DNA of 6,176 bases from Nitriliruptoraceae bacterium (GTDB lineage: Bacteria > Actinomycetota > Nitriliruptoria > Nitriliruptorales > Nitriliruptoraceae), in assembly GCA_007120485.1 (NCBI GenBank), contig SKNP01000305.1, forward strand, positions 1-6,176, read 5' to 3'. The first letter of the stretch is position 1. Each line of letters begins with the position of its first letter. Positions 4,987 through 6,176 of the stretch are shown here, one piece after another. Below the pieces are notes generated by a model, which saw nothing but the letters and a program-made list of their open reading frames with translations, searched no databases and was not told the DNA's origin. A program made the position numbers and the translations under genes.

Positions 4987-6176
4987 CACTCCACCCCCGG
5001 CCAGAGCCACGCGGCGGCGGAGGCGATGATGCCGACCAACCCGACGATCCCGATGGGGACCGAGTCGACCAGCACACCCACCAACGCCACCGCCAACGCG
5101 ATCGATGTCCACAGCGGATGCAGCGAGTGCCCCGGCAGCGTCACGATGTGGTCGGGTTCGGCGTCCAAGCCGGTGGTCGCGACCATCTGCCGCAGCCCCG
5201 CTTCGGGACGCTCCAACTGTCGCTGCCAGTCGGGGCGGTCCGGGTCGGGGCCGTCCGGGCCGTGGTCGCCGAGCGCCGAGCGGCCGTCCCACAGCGGCTC
5301 AGGGCTGTGCACCTGCATCGTGGACCGGAAGTTGTAGTTGGGAGCGGGGGATTCGGTCGCCCACTCGAGGGTGTCGCCTCCCCAGGGATCGGCCGGCGCG
5401 GTCGGGGCACCGGGCCGATGTGCCAGGACCAGCGCGAACGTGAAGATCAGCATCCCGAGGCCCATGATGTAGGAGCCGGCCGTGGAGAGCAGGTTGAGGC
5501 CATCCCAGCCCAGCCCCTCCTCGTAGGTCCAGACCCGGCGGGGCATGCCGAACATCCCCAGCGCGTGCTGTGGGAAGAAGGCCAGGTTGAACCCGAGGAA
5601 GTTGAGGACGAAGGCCCACACGCCGAGCTTCTCCGACAGGCTCCGGCCCGTGAGCTTCGGCATCCAGTGGTGCAAGGCCCCCAGGATCGGGAACAACGAC
5701 CCGCCGACCAGCACGTAGTGCAGGTGGGCGACGATGAAGTAGGTGTCGTGGACCTGCCAGTCGAACGGGACCATGGCGACCATCACCCCGGTGATGCCAC
5801 CGGCGACGAACACGAACACGAACCCGATCACGTACAGCACGGATGAGGACCAACGGATCCGCCCCCACCACAGGGTGCCGATGAACGACATGACGATCAC
5901 CCCTGAGGGGATGGCGATCATGAAGCTCGCTGCGGTGAACAACGACGTCGCCAGCAGCGGGATGCCGGTCGCGTACATGTGGTGGACCCACAGGCCGAAC
6001 GACAGGATCCCGATCGCCACCAGCGACGCGATCACCGCGGTCCGGCCCGACATCCGGCGACCAGCCGCCGTGGTGACGATCGCCGCGGCCATCCCCAACG
6101 CCGGGATCAGCTGGATGTAGACCTCCGGGTGCCCGAACCACCAGAACAGGTGCTGCCACAGCAGCGGGTCCCCGCC
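4986..6176 (-). CDS. ctaD: Cytochrome c oxidase subunit I, C-terminal two thirds (5' end outside window)
   Basis: This is the catalytic heme-copper subunit that reduces O2 to water in the membrane. The visible 396 codons begin in frame at base 6176 with GGDPLLWQHL. Fragment residues show the A1-type active site: GHPEVY (15-20) with CuB ligand H16, proton-gate E18 and cross-link Y20. They also include the CuB histidines H65-H66 (WVHHMY), HDTY (143-146, Mg/water site), heme a3 and heme a ligands H151 and H153 (AHLHY), and the propionate-binding pair R213-R214 (GMPRR). PWGGDTLEWAT (264-274) marks the normal end of the core. The K-channel lysine of PTGIKVF-type sequences is I94 here (IPSGVIVMSF). 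After the core, about 100 further residues include DAEPDH and two predicted helices (about 354-370 and 375-392). Such an extension occurs in a subset of bacterial subunit I proteins. The gene stops at TGA 4988-4986 and overlaps the subunit III start. Missing are roughly the first 220-240 residues, which hold the D-channel entrance and one heme a ligand. Confidence 0.96.
   Translation of the reverse strand, partial: GGDPLLWQHLFWWFGHPEVYIQLIPALGMAAAIVTTAAGRRMSGRTAVIASLVAIGILSFGLWVHHMYATGIPLLATSLFTAASFMIAIPSGVIVMSFIGTLWWGRIRWSSSVLYVIGFVFVFVAGGITGVMVAMVPFDWQVHDTYFIVAHLHYVLVGGSLFPILGALHHWMPKLTGRSLSEKLGVWAFVLNFLGFNLAFFPQHALGMFGMPRRVWTYEEGLGWDGLNLLSTAGSYIMGLGMLIFTFALVLAHRPGAPTAPADPWGGDTLEWATESPAPNYNFRSTMQVHSPEPLWDGRSALGDHGPDGPDPDRPDWQRQLERPEAGLRQMVATTGLDAEPDHIVTLPGHSLHPLWTSIALAVALVGVLVDSVPIGIVGLVGIIASAAAWLWPGVE

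Noticed and set aside
4987..5292. Longer version of the subunit III gene starting at 5292.
   Set aside because: The added residues are Arg/Pro/Gly-rich and overlap the end of ctaD in another frame. The TGATG junction at 4984-4988 is a typical coupled start.
4368..5846. Open frame of 492 codons on the plus strand opposite the oxidase genes.
   Set aside because: No recognisable domain. The opposite strand encodes subunit I and III with conserved residues in frame.
6096..6098. TTG codon as a possible start of a short subunit I.
   Set aside because: The frame stays open to the window edge and encodes the essential HPEVY active-site segment upstream, so the TTG is an internal Leu codon.
6099..6176. 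Possible one-residue deletion in the FWFFGHPEVY motif of subunit I.
   Set aside because: Careful re-reading gives HLFWWFGHPEVY, so the length is canonical with a Phe to Trp change.
1..6176. tRNA/rRNA genes, CRISPR repeats, insertion-sequence ends or phage genes.
   Set aside because: No repeated spacer pattern, transposase motif or terminal inverted repeats were seen, and the intergenic gaps (94, 89 and 52 bases) contain no tRNA-like fold.

Overview
This 6.2 kb window is uniformly GC-rich (roughly 70% by eye, with strong G/C preference at third codon positions). The recA-recX pair, frequent GTG starts, a TAnnnT-type -10 close to a start codon and the form of the oxidase genes suggest an actinobacterial (Actinomycetota) chromosome. 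The genus cannot be named from the sequence. Nothing points to a mobile element, phage, CRISPR array or RNA gene. The region looks like ordinary core chromosome.

Left part, + strand (1-933): the last 59 codons of recA run with a 4-base overlap into a complete recX, whose product modulates RecA filaments. A short intergenic gap (934-1027) holds a weak hairpin after recX and a probable promoter for the next gene. Middle, + strand (1028-3043): a complete ClC-family anion channel or transporter with a C-terminal regulatory block made of two CBS domains and an RCK_C (TrkA_C) domain. It keeps the gating glutamate but has lost the canonical GSGIP selectivity motif and the internal proton-path glutamate.

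Right part, - strand (6176 down to 3133): a cytochrome c oxidase operon facing the ClC gene. Read in its own direction it contains ctaD (subunit I, 5' end beyond the window), a short subunit III gene, a small three-helix membrane protein of unknown function, and ctaG (assembly factor). The first three genes overlap by 1 and 4 bases, which indicates translational coupling. ctaG follows after 52 bases. Subunit II is not in the window and probably lies upstream of ctaD. Subunit I keeps the heme and CuB ligands and the HPEVY motif but has isoleucine where the K-channel lysine is expected.

The convergent junction between the ClC gene and ctaG (3044-3132) contains two strong GC-rich inverted repeats and probably ends transcription in both directions.

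No clearly new system was found. The observations most worth following are the missing K-channel lysine, the atypical ClC pore motifs, and the small oxidase-cluster protein with two cysteines predicted on the outer face of the membrane.
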